Assembly (NCBI GenBank): GCA_025966295.1
Contig: JAOPVD010000017.1
Coordinates: 1-7,913, forward strand
DNA from: Frankiales bacterium
GTDB lineage: Bacteria; Actinomycetota; Actinomycetes; Mycobacteriales; SCTD01
Direction: 5' to 3'
DNA length: 7,913 nucleotides
Shown piece after piece: positions 1 through 5,622 of the stretch. Position 1 is the first letter of the stretch. The number at the start of each line of letters is the position of its first letter. A model generated the notes under the pieces. The model was not told where the DNA came from. It did not search any database and was given only the letters and a program-made list of their open reading frames with translations. A program made the position numbers and the translations under genes.

Positions 1-1087
1 GGTCGCGCAGCAGCTCGGCCAGCGCCTGCGCCAGCACCGCGGGCCGGCGCGGCGGCATCAGCACCCCGGTGCCGCCGTGGACCACGGTGTCGCAGAGGCC
101 ACCGACGGCGGACCCGACGACGGGCACCGCGCAGGCCATCGCCTCGAGCGGCACGATCCCGAACGGCTCGTACCAGGGGACGCAGACCGCGAGGTCGGCG
201 GAGCGCAGCAGCGCCGGCAGCTCGCGCCGTCCGACGCGGCCGCGGAACACCACCCGGTCGGCGACCCCGGCGGCCGCCGCGACCCGGCGGAGCCGCCGGA
301 CCTCGTCGTCGCCGTCCAGCGCGGCCGGGTCCGGTCCGCCGACGACCAGCAGCTCGGTGTCCGGGCCGCCGGCGGCGCGCAGCAGGCCGAGCGCCTCGAT
401 CGCGTTGCCGACGCCCTTGCGCTCCACCAGCCGGCCGACGCAGACCAGCCGGTGCCGGCCGGGCTCGCGCCGCTCGGCCGGCACTCCGGGGTGGAAGGTC
501 GCCGGGTCGACGCCGCACGGCACCACGCGTAGCCGGTGGCCGGAGCCGCCCAGGTGCAGCAGCTCGAAGACCTCGTCGCTGCAGGTCGCCAGCACCCCGT
601 CGACGTCGTGCAGCAGCGCGCGCTCGATGCCGTCCCGCTGCGGCGGGCTGGTGTCGCGGTCGCCCTGGTGCCGGCGCTTGACCACGCCGAGCGCGTGGAA
701 GGTCAGCGCCACCGGGAGGCCGAGCGGCCGGGCCGCCCGGACGGCGGCCCAGCCGCTCATCCAGAAGTGCGCGTGCACCACGTCCGGCCGGGCCTGTGAC
801 CACTGCCGGTGCAGATCCGCCGCGAAGGCCTCCATGTGGGGCAGCAGCTCGTCCTTGGGGACCGGTCGCGGCGGCCCGGCGGGCACGTGGTCGACCGTGA
901 CGCCGGCCGCCAGCCGCACCCGGCGCGGCAGGTCCGGGGCGTCGCGGCGGGTGTGGACCACCACCTCGCAGCCGCGGCGGGCGACCGCGACGGCCAGGGC
1001 CGCCACGTGGACGTTCTGCCCGCCGGCGTCGACCCCGCCGAGTACGGCGAGCGGGCTGGCGTGCTCGGACACCATCGCGATCCTCAT
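1..1087 (-). CDS. GT-B glycosyltransferase (GT4-like), 3' end cut by window edge
   Basis: A retaining nucleotide-sugar glycosyltransferase, probably cytoplasmic and building a surface glycan. The first 362 residues are present and the C-terminus lies beyond the left edge. The N-terminal domain opens with MRIAMVSEHASP and the glycine-rich GGVDAGGQNVHV (17-28), the acceptor-side loop typical of the MshA/sucrose-synthase-like branch, and has HAHFWMSG at 105-112. The C-terminal donor domain has VGRLVERKG (217-225, with R219 and K224 as the usual phosphate-binding pair) and the EX7E signature EPFGIVPLE (E307, E315), followed by GGLCDTVVHGGTG. The ATG is fixed by a GGAGG Shine-Dalgarno at 1095-1099 with 7 nt spacing. 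It overlaps the upstream gene's TGA by 4 bp, implying translational coupling. Family is clear. Sugar donor and acceptor cannot be read. MshA itself is less likely, because the neighbours are heptose-type genes rather than mycothiol genes. Confidence 0.93.
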   Translation of the reverse strand, partial: MRIAMVSEHASPLAVLGGVDAGGQNVHVAALAVAVARRGCEVVVHTRRDAPDLPRRVRLAAGVTVDHVPAGPPRPVPKDELLPHMEAFAADLHRQWSQARPDVVHAHFWMSGWAAVRAARPLGLPVALTFHALGVVKRRHQGDRDTSPPQRDGIERALLHDVDGVLATCSDEVFELLHLGGSGHRLRVVPCGVDPATFHPGVPAERREPGRHRLVCVGRLVERKGVGNAIEALGLLRAAGGPDTELLVVGGPDPAALDGDDEVRRLRRVAAAAGVADRVVFRGRVGRRELPALLRSADLAVCVPWYEPFGIVPLEAMACAVPVVGSAVGGLCDTVVHGGTGVLMPPRRPAVLAQALAELLRD

Positions 1088-2091
1088 GCGCTCGCCTCCA
1101 GCTCTCGGGTGAGGTGGTGCACGGCCCCGACCACCGCAGCCGGGTCGATGCCGTCCAGGCACGGATGACCCGGGACGGGACAGGCCCGGGCCCGGGTCAG
1201 GCGGCAGGCCGCCAGCTGGTCGCCGAGGAGCACGCTCGGAACCCCCCACGGGCGCCAGCGCTCGGCCGGCACCACGGGCGCGAACAGCGACACGACCGGC
1301 GTGCCGACCGCGGCGGCCAGGTGCGCCGGGCCGGTGTTGCCGACCACCACGCAGGCGGCCCGGTCGAGCACGTCGGCCAGCTGCGCCAGGGTGGTGCGGC
1401 CGCGCAGGTCCAGCGCCGGCTCGGTCGCGGTCGCGGACCGCTCGGCGAGGCTGCCGGTGACCACCACCCGGTGCCCGTCCGCCACCAGCGCCCGGACCGC
1501 CGCCGCGCTCCAGCCGGCCGAGGGCGCCCGGCTCGGCGCTGCCGCGCCGGGGTGCACGACCAGGTAGGCGCCGCTGCCGGTCAGCGGCCGGGTGTCGGGC
1601 AGCGGCCGGCGCAGCTGCAGGTCGCTGCCGTCCGGTGGATGCCCGGCGGCGACGACCAGCGCGAGCATCCGCTCCACCTCGTGCAGCCCGCGGTCCGGCA
1701 GCCGGTGCCGCAGGTCGAGCAGCGAGCCGGGGTAGTCCTCGCTGACCGCGCCGATCCACGGCACCCTGGCCAGCCGCAGCAGCAGCGCTGTGGGCAGCGG
1801 GCTCTGGTGGTACGACGTCAGGACGAGCGCGCGCGCGACGCGGCAGCCCCGCAGCTGGTCCGCGAGCCGGAGCAGCTCGACCGGCTCGACCGCCGGGGGC
1901 TCCGGATCGACCCATGGGCAGCGCCACACGACGATGTCGGCCACGCCGGGCAGCAGCCGGGCGGCCGCCGCGCCGCGCGGACCGCAGAGCAGGACGACCC
2001 GGTCACCGCTCCGGCTGACGGCACGCACGGCCGGGCCGGCCAGCAGGACGTCACCGTCGCTGTCGAGGCGCACCACCAGCGTCGTCCTCAT
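1084..2091 (-). CDS. Glycosyltransferase family 9 (ADP-heptose:LPS heptosyltransferase-like)
   Basis: A 335-residue family-9 glycosyltransferase, expected to move a heptose or related sugar from a nucleotide donor onto a growing glycan. It begins MRTTLVVRLDSDGDVLLAGPA. The GDV at 13-15 matches the GD of WaaC/WaaF, whose Asp (here D14) is the proposed catalytic base. The second Rossmann domain has VVHPGAA (178-184) and the family hallmark GNTGPAHLAAAVGTPVVSLF (251-270), which forms the donor pocket. The tail has CPVPGHPCLDGI (304-315). The frame stays open upstream to 2253, but that extension is Arg/Gly-rich, overlaps the phosphatase gene and resembles a shadow. The ATG at 2091 sits 4 nt after a GGGGGTG-like purine run and overlaps the upstream TGA by 4 bp. 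It is the middle gene of a coupled phosphatase-GT9-GT4 operon. In an actinobacterium the acceptor would not be lipid A and is unknown. Confidence 0.92.
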   Translation of the reverse strand: MRTTLVVRLDSDGDVLLAGPAVRAVSRSGDRVVLLCGPRGAAAARLLPGVADIVVWRCPWVDPEPPAVEPVELLRLADQLRGCRVARALVLTSYHQSPLPTALLLRLARVPWIGAVSEDYPGSLLDLRHRLPDRGLHEVERMLALVVAAGHPPDGSDLQLRRPLPDTRPLTGSGAYLVVHPGAAAPSRAPSAGWSAAAVRALVADGHRVVVTGSLAERSATATEPALDLRGRTTLAQLADVLDRAACVVVGNTGPAHLAAAVGTPVVSLFAPVVPAERWRPWGVPSVLLGDQLAACRLTRARACPVPGHPCLDGIDPAAVVGAVHHLTRELEASA

Positions 2092-2618
2092 CGCACCCCC
2101 AGCAGGTCCAGCGCGGCCGCCAGGTCGGTGGCCACCTCCGGTGCTTCGGCCACCTCCTCCGGCCGGGTGGCCGGGGTGGGGACGAGCACCGGACGGGCGC
2201 CGGCCGCCCGGGCGGCCTCGACGTCGGCGCCGATGTCGCCGATCAGCGCGCACACCGACGGGTCGACGCCGAGCAGCCGGGCGGCGGCGAGCACCAGGCC
2301 GGGCGCCGGCTTGCGGCAGCCGCAGCCCTCGTCCGGCCGGTGCGGGCAGACCAGCACCGGCCCCAGCGGGCCGATCAGCTCCCGCAGCCGACGGTTCACC
2401 GCCGCCAGCTGCTCGAGGGTCAGCAGCCCGCGGCCGACGCCGCTCTGGTTGCTGACGACCGCGGTCGCGATGCCCTGCGCCCGCAGCCGCTCCAGCGCCG
2501 CCGCGGCCCCGGCCACCGGGCGGACCAGCGCCGGGGCGGCGTTGTACGGCACGTCGTGCACGAGGGTGCCGTCGCGGTCGAAGAGGACCGCGACCACGGC
2601 CGTCCGCTCGTGCGTCAC
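2088..2618 (-). CDS. HAD-IIIA phosphatase, GmhB/HisB-N type
   Basis: A 176-residue HAD phosphatase that removes a phosphate from a sugar or imidazole phosphate. All motifs are visible: motif I FDRDGTL (13-19; nucleophile D14, acid/base D16), motif II SNQSG (56-60), the zinc-binding loop CPHRPDEGCGCRKP (C91, H93, C99, C101; motif III K103) and motif IV GDIGADVEAA (D128, D132). The Cys-X-His...Cys-X-Cys loop is characteristic of heptose-1,7-bisphosphate 7-phosphatases and histidinol phosphatases. Being coupled by ATGA to a family-9 glycosyltransferase favours the heptose role over histidine synthesis, but this is inference. I chose the GTG at 2618. The frame extends to a TTG at 2705, but those extra residues lack family features and cross the intergenic repeat. 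A purine-rich AGGAGAG lies at 2637-2643, 18 nt from the GTG and farther than usual, so the start is less certain than the product. Confidence 0.9.
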   Translation of the reverse strand: MTHERTAVVAVLFDRDGTLVHDVPYNAAPALVRPVAGAAAALERLRAQGIATAVVSNQSGVGRGLLTLEQLAAVNRRLRELIGPLGPVLVCPHRPDEGCGCRKPAPGLVLAAARLLGVDPSVCALIGDIGADVEAARAAGARPVLVPTPATRPEEVAEAPEVATDLAAALDLLGVR

Positions 2619-2646
2619 GGGGCGCGGCTGCCCGGGCTCTCCTGAC

Positions 2647-2680
2647 CGAAACTGCGGACTTACGGAAGTGCGGGCTTCCG
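2647..2680. repeat. Imperfect 16-bp tandem repeat with hairpin, in a divergent promoter region
   Basis: Two adjoining 16-bp units, CGAAACTGCGGACTTA (2647-2662) and CGGAAGTGCGGGCTTC (2663-2678), agree at 12 of 16 positions, and a third CGAAAG begins at 2679 before similarity fades. The second unit starts a perfect 6-bp inverted repeat, CGGAAG...CTTCCG (2663-2668 / 2675-2680, 6-nt loop), and CTTCCG recurs at 2696-2701. The 128-bp gap at 2619-2746 separates the minus-strand glycan operon from the plus-strand NUDIX gene. Direct repeats with internal symmetry there could be an operator for either side. This is inference. I see no recognisable regulator motif and no clear promoter for the minus-strand operon. 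Confidence 0.4.
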
Positions 2681-2734
2681 AAAGCCGTTGCTCACCTTCC
2701 GGCAAGGCCGCCCGCGGGACGGCCCGGCGGTGGC

Positions 2735-2740
2735 TACCGT
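2735..2740 (+). promoter_or_regulatory. Leaderless-type -10 element of the NUDIX gene
   Basis: TACCGT matches the actinobacterial -10 consensus TANNNT and ends exactly 6 nt before the ATG at 2747. That would place the transcription start at or next to the A of the start codon. No Shine-Dalgarno sequence occurs between it and the ATG, as expected for a leaderless mRNA. No convincing -35 is visible. Confidence 0.5.
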
Positions 2741-2746
2741 GCAGCC

Positions 2747-3241
2747 ATGACCCTCGAGGCCGTCCAGGTGGCCGTGTACAAGAGCCTGCCCCGCTGGCTC
2801 CGGGTCCGGGCGGTCCGGCACACCACGCCCAACTTCACGGTCGGCTCGCTCGGCCTCATCACCCACGACGGCGGGCACGTGCTGCTCGTGCGCACCACCT
2901 ACCGCAACGGCTGGCTGCCGGCCGGCGGCTTCGTCCGCCGGGGGGAGACGCCGCACGCCGCGGTCACCCGCGAGGTGGGCGAGGAGCTCGGCGTCGAGGT
3001 GGCGTTCCGCGACCACCACCGGGTCTACTTCGACGTCGCCCGGCGCGCCGTGACCTTCATCAGCGTCGGGGTGGTGCCGGAGGACACCGTCTTCGTGCCG
3101 CGCACCGCCGAACTCGCGGAGGCCCGCTGGTTCCGGCTCGACGAGCTGCCGCCGATGCCGCACGACTTCACGGAGGGGATGCCGGAGGAGGACCTCGACG
3201 CGATCCGGGCTGCGGTCAGGCCTTCGCGTCCACGGTCCTGA
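2747..3241 (+). CDS. NUDIX hydrolase
   Basis: A 164-residue NUDIX-fold pyrophosphohydrolase that cleaves a nucleoside diphosphate linked to another moiety, using divalent metal. The Nudix box is complete: G61, E67, R75-E76, E79-E80 and G82 fit GX5EX7REUXEEXGU in the stretch GFVRRGETPHAAVTREVGEELG. A short basic N-terminal segment (YKSLPRWLRVRAVRH, 11-25) precedes the beta strands GSLGLITHDGGHVLLVR. The C-terminal half has ARWFRLDELPPMP, the usual strand and loop that close the fold. The substrate cannot be told from sequence; it could be a sugar-nucleotide or a damaged nucleotide. It is divergent from the glycan operon, and its 3' end overlaps the convergent SRPBCC gene by 26 bp. Start ATG 2747 is supported by the first family residues and by the leaderless-type -10 element. 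Confidence 0.93.
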   Translation: MTLEAVQVAVYKSLPRWLRVRAVRHTTPNFTVGSLGLITHDGGHVLLVRTTYRNGWLPAGGFVRRGETPHAAVTREVGEELGVEVAFRDHHRVYFDVARRAVTFISVGVVPEDTVFVPRTAELAEARWFRLDELPPMPHDFTEGMPEEDLDAIRAAVRPSRPRS

Positions 3242-3644
3242 GCCCGCGCCGGAGGGTGCGCTCCAGGCCGAGTCGCACCAGCGGTCCCAGGCCGGGCACC
3301 GCGGAGTCGAACTCGATCCGGTAGTCCAGGTGGCAGCCGGTGCCGACGGGGCGGAACTCCATCACGCCGCGGTGGTTCCGCAGCGGGCTGCCCTTGCTGA
3401 TGCGGTAGCCGATCCGGGTGTTGTCCACCGCCTCGGTGACGGTCTCCTCGAACGCCGGCAGCGGACCGACCTTGAGCCGCCGCACCGACCCGGCGCCGTT
3501 GCGGGATGTGTCGCCGTCGCGGAGCCGGGTGATCGTCGCGCCGAACAGCGGGCCGAGGTGCTCGTGCTCGGCGAGGTAGGCGTAGACCCGCTCGACCGGG
3601 AGCGCGAAGTCGTGGGAGATGTTGACCGTCTGTGGGGTGCTCAT
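3216..3644 (-). CDS. SRPBCC-family (polyketide cyclase/START-like) protein
   Basis: A small 142-residue soluble protein of the SRPBCC (Bet v1-like) superfamily, whose members hold a hydrophobic ligand in a helix-grip cavity. It opens with VNISHDFALPVERVYAYLAEHEHLGPLFG (7-35), the typical first strand plus the 'P.e.Vw..l.d...' helix. It continues with GAGSVRRLKVGPLPAFEETVTEAVDNTRIGYRI (50-82) and MEFRPVGTGCHLDYRIEF (95-112), alternating strands that match a polyketide_cyc2 profile, and ends in a long amphipathic helix. No catalytic residue can be assigned and the ligand is unknown. It is the second gene after the M18 aminopeptidase, joined by a 4-bp ATGA overlap inside an 8-bp inverted repeat, and has no Shine-Dalgarno sequence of its own, so translation probably depends on the upstream gene. 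A longer in-frame start at 3866 lies within the aminopeptidase gene and is rejected. Confidence 0.83.
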   Translation of the reverse strand: MSTPQTVNISHDFALPVERVYAYLAEHEHLGPLFGATITRLRDGDTSRNGAGSVRRLKVGPLPAFEETVTEAVDNTRIGYRISKGSPLRNHRGVMEFRPVGTGCHLDYRIEFDSAVPGLGPLVRLGLERTLRRGLRTVDAKA

Positions 3645-4876
3645 GACAGGCAGGCTGTCATGGCCCGCACCATCAGCGGCACGTCCTCGGCGGAGGCCAG
3701 CTCGCGGCAGGAGTGCATCGCCAGGGTCGGGCTGCCGACGTCGACCGTCGCGATCCCGAGCCGGGTGGCGGTGAGCGGGCCGATGGTGGAGCCGCACGGC
3801 AGGTCGGCGCGGGTCACGAAGTGCTGGACCGGTACGCCGGCCTCGGAGGCGCGCGCCACGAACCACGCCGCCGTGGTGGCGTCGGTGGCGTACGCCTGGT
3901 TGGCGTTGTGCTTGACGACCGGGCCGCCGCCCAGCCGCGGGGTGTGGTTCGGCTCGTGCCGGTCGGCGAAGTTCGGGTGCACGGCGTGTGCCATGTCGGC
4001 GGACAGCAGCCGCGACCGGGCCATCGCCCGGTGGTAGGCCTGCGGGTCGGTGTCGCCGGTGGCGGCCACCAGCCGGGCCAGCACGTCGGCGAGGAAGGAC
4101 CCGCGGGCGCCCTCGGCCGAGCCGCTGCCGACCTCCTCGTGGTCGTTGGCGACGAACAGCGCGGTGTGCGCGGCCGGCTCCGCGGCGATCAGGGCGTGCG
4201 TCGCGCTGTGGCAGGAGCCGAGGTTGTCGAGCCGGGGCGCGGCGATCCAGTCCGAGCCGGTGCTGGCGGCCGGCTGGGTGTCGGCGAGCACCAGGTCGAA
4301 GCCGACCGCGTCCGGGGCGCCGAGCTGCTCGAGCAGCTCGGGCTCGGACTCCAGGCCGAGCACGGGCACCAGGTGCCGTTGCGGGTCGAGCACCAGCCCG
4401 TCGCGGACCGAGCGGTCGAGGTGGATGGCCAGCGAGGGGATCCGCAGCGTCGCGCCGGCCAGGCGCACCAGCCGGCTGGTGCCGTCGGCGGTGGTGACCC
4501 GACCGGCGACGGTCAGCTCGCGGTCCAGCCAGGTGTGCGCCAGCAGCCCGCCGTACGGCTCCACGCCGACCAGCCGGTAGCCGGCCCGCCGGATGTCGTG
4601 CAGCGGCCGCACCTTGAAGGTGGGGGAGTCGGTGTGGGTGCCGACGATCCGCAGCCCGGCGTCGGCCAGCGACGCGCTGCCGACCCGGAAGGCGATCAGG
4701 CTGCCGCCGTCGCGGACCACGAAGTGCGCGCCGCCCGGCCGCAGCGCCCAGCGGTCGGTCTCCAGCAGCTCGGTGAAGCCGGCCTCCGCCAGCCGGCGGG
4801 TCATCTCCGCCACGGCGTGGAAGGGCGTCGGGGAGACGTCGACGAAGGCGCGCAGGTCGTCGCCGAGGGAGCTCAT
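3641..4876 (-). CDS. M18-family aminopeptidase (aspartyl aminopeptidase type)
   Basis: A 411-residue cytosolic dinuclear-zinc exopeptidase of family M18, which removes N-terminal residues (acidic ones in the best-studied members). It starts DDLRAFVDVSPTPFHAV (6-22), the classic M18 N-terminus. Metal and catalytic positions are all present: HTDSPTFKVRP (H81, D83), PRLDNL (D217, bridging), NDHEEVGS (E247 catalytic base, E248 ligand), SADMAHAVHPN (D294) and the C-terminal AMHSCREL (H388). The LGGGPVVKHNANQAYATD segment (315-332) is also diagnostic. Length is slightly below the usual size of about 430 residues. The ATG at 4876 precedes the first conserved residues; the upstream in-frame extension to 5047 is low-complexity and runs antisense through the signal peptide of the divergent gene. 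It is first in a two-gene unit with the SRPBCC gene. Probably a housekeeping protein-turnover enzyme. Exact peptide specificity is not readable. Confidence 0.95.
   Translation of the reverse strand: MSSLGDDLRAFVDVSPTPFHAVAEMTRRLAEAGFTELLETDRWALRPGGAHFVVRDGGSLIAFRVGSASLADAGLRIVGTHTDSPTFKVRPLHDIRRAGYRLVGVEPYGGLLAHTWLDRELTVAGRVTTADGTSRLVRLAGATLRIPSLAIHLDRSVRDGLVLDPQRHLVPVLGLESEPELLEQLGAPDAVGFDLVLADTQPAASTGSDWIAAPRLDNLGSCHSATHALIAAEPAAHTALFVANDHEEVGSGSAEGARGSFLADVLARLVAATGDTDPQAYHRAMARSRLLSADMAHAVHPNFADRHEPNHTPRLGGGPVVKHNANQAYATDATTAAWFVARASEAGVPVQHFVTRADLPCGSTIGPLTATRLGIATVDVGSPTLAMHSCRELASAEDVPLMVRAMTACLS
3642..3662 (-). promoter_or_regulatory. Perfect inverted repeat covering the SRPBCC start codon
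   Basis: CATGACAG (3642-3649) and CTGTCATG (3655-3662) are perfect 8-bp arms around a 5-nt loop. In the minus-strand mRNA the AUG of the SRPBCC gene lies in the 3' arm, as does part of the aminopeptidase UGA. A ribosome finishing the aminopeptidase would have to open this hairpin, which would couple translation of the two genes. The sequence also encodes the last residues of the aminopeptidase, so a chance occurrence cannot be excluded. Confidence 0.4.
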
Positions 4877-4883
4877 GGCTCCG

Positions 4884-4889
4884 TCGCTA
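4884..4889 (-). promoter_or_regulatory. Possible -10 element for the M18 gene
   Basis: On the minus strand TAGCGA ends 7 nt before the ATG at 4876. A weak -35-like CCGACT lies 18 nt further upstream at 4908-4913. The final A departs from TANNNT, and a GGAG just 2 nt before the ATG is too close to be a good ribosome site. A leaderless or nearly leaderless message is plausible but weakly supported. The rest of the 85-bp divergent gap (4877-4961) shows nothing else recognisable. Confidence 0.28.
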
Positions 4890-4949
4890 CCGAGTGGTCC
4901 GAGCAGGAGTCGGCGTCCGCGCGGCGAAGTGCTCCAGCACCCAGACCCA

Positions 4950-4954
4950 GAGGA
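4950..4954 (+). promoter_or_regulatory. Shine-Dalgarno site of the secreted-protein gene
   Basis: GAGGA sits 7 nt upstream of the ATG at 4962. It decides that start over the many upstream in-frame codons (the frame is open from 4593), agreeing with the signal peptide that begins exactly there. Confidence 0.6.
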
Positions 4955-4961
4955 CTCAACC

Positions 4962-5600
4962 ATGCGCCGTGCTCGCCTCGCCCTGCTCGCTGCCACCGCT
5001 GCCGTCGCCTCCGGCGCCGGGCTCGCCGGGGCCGCGCCGCCCGCCAAGCCGCTGCTGACCGACCCGGCCGGCGACGCCCGCGTCCTCGGCGCCGGCTACG
5101 ACATCGTCAGCGCCACCCTCACCACCGCCGGCACCACCAAGAAGGTCGGCAAGAGGTCGGTCTACACGCCCAAGGACCTGGTCGCCTCCGTCACCCTGGC
5201 GGCACCCCCCAGCACCCAGCCCGGGACCCAGATCAAGCTCAGCGCCGACACGACGGCCTGCGACGGCGGCTCGTTCACCTGGTACTACACGCCGTCCGGG
5301 GGGCGGCTGTTCGTCTACGGCTGCGGGGTCGACGACGGCCTGGGCAAGTCGGAGTCCTTCGACCTCGAGCCGGTCGTGAAGGGCAACACCCTCACCTGGA
5401 CGGTCAGCCTCAAGCAGTTCGGCGCGGACCTGCCGCTGAAGACCCTGTTCAGCAACTTCCGGGCGCAGAGCGACCAGAACGACCCGGCCACGGGCGAGGT
5501 GGGCACCGCGCTGGTCACCGACTTCGGCACCATCTTCACGGAGCAGGCCAACGTGTCGGTCGACACCGGCCTGTCGGATGCGACGTACAAGCTGCAGTAG
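4962..5600 (+). CDS. Secreted protein of unknown function
   Basis: A 212-residue exported protein. The N-terminus MRRARLALLAATAAVASGAG has a basic n-region and an Ala-rich hydrophobic core, followed by AGA|AP as a likely signal peptidase I site near residue 24. There is no lipobox cysteine and no second membrane segment. The mature part has a TDPAGDARVLGAGYDIVSATLTT start (33-55), then alternating short strands rich in Thr, Ser and Gly. It has exactly two cysteines (C100 and C121) flanking DGGSFTWYYTPSGGRLFVYG, which could form one disulfide. Asp/Gly clusters such as DPAGD and GVDDGLG could bind metal, but this is speculative. The pattern suggests a small extracellular beta-sandwich. I do not recognise a named family. 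It is divergent from the M18 gene and lies 22 bp before selA, which appears to have its own promoter, so a functional link to selenocysteine is not indicated. Confidence 0.85.
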   Translation: MRRARLALLAATAAVASGAGLAGAAPPAKPLLTDPAGDARVLGAGYDIVSATLTTAGTTKKVGKRSVYTPKDLVASVTLAAPPSTQPGTQIKLSADTTACDGGSFTWYYTPSGGRLFVYGCGVDDGLGKSESFDLEPVVKGNTLTWTVSLKQFGADLPLKTLFSNFRAQSDQNDPATGEVGTALVTDFGTIFTEQANVSVDTGLSDATYKLQ

Positions 5601-5610
5601 CCGCCCGAAC

Positions 5611-5616
5611 TAGGGT
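5611..5616 (+). promoter_or_regulatory. Leaderless-type -10 element of selA
   Basis: TAGGGT fits TANNNT and is followed by exactly 6 nt and then the GTG at 5623, the spacing typical of leaderless actinobacterial transcripts. No Shine-Dalgarno sequence lies in between. It sits in the 22-bp gap after the secreted-protein gene, so selA-selB can probably be transcribed independently of it. No strong -35 is visible. Confidence 0.55.
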
Positions 5617-5622
5617 CGGCAC

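Noticed and set aside
1181..1198. GC-rich repeated CCCGGG near 1185-1197 as a terminator or regulatory hairpin
   Set aside because: It lies inside the GT9 coding region and encodes the conserved Cys-containing tail; there is no T-tract or intergenic space.
2088..2705. HAD phosphatase start at TTG 2705
   Set aside because: The extra 29 residues lack family similarity and translate the intergenic repeat. GTG 2618 gives a normal HisB/GmhB-type N-terminus.
3239..3241. In-frame UGA as selenocysteine, extending the NUDIX protein or another UGA-ended gene
   Set aside because: The proteins already have normal family lengths, and reading through gives Arg/Ala-rich sequence antisense to neighbours. 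UGAs at ATGA junctions are ordinary stops.
1114..3324. A 736-codon plus-strand open frame running across the glycan operon and the NUDIX gene
   Set aside because: Its translation is Arg/Pro/Ala/Gln-rich with no recognisable domain and lies antisense to three well-supported genes. It is an artefact of high GC, where stop codons are rare.
3216..3866. Longer SRPBCC protein starting at 3866
   Set aside because: The added 74 residues are Arg-rich and out-of-frame readings of the M18 C-terminus; the ATG at 3644 begins the recognisable fold.
5601..5622. tRNA(Sec) gene near selA
   Set aside because: The gap is only 22 bp, and I found no long-acceptor tRNA with a UCA anticodon in the other intergenic gaps (2619-2746, 4877-4961).
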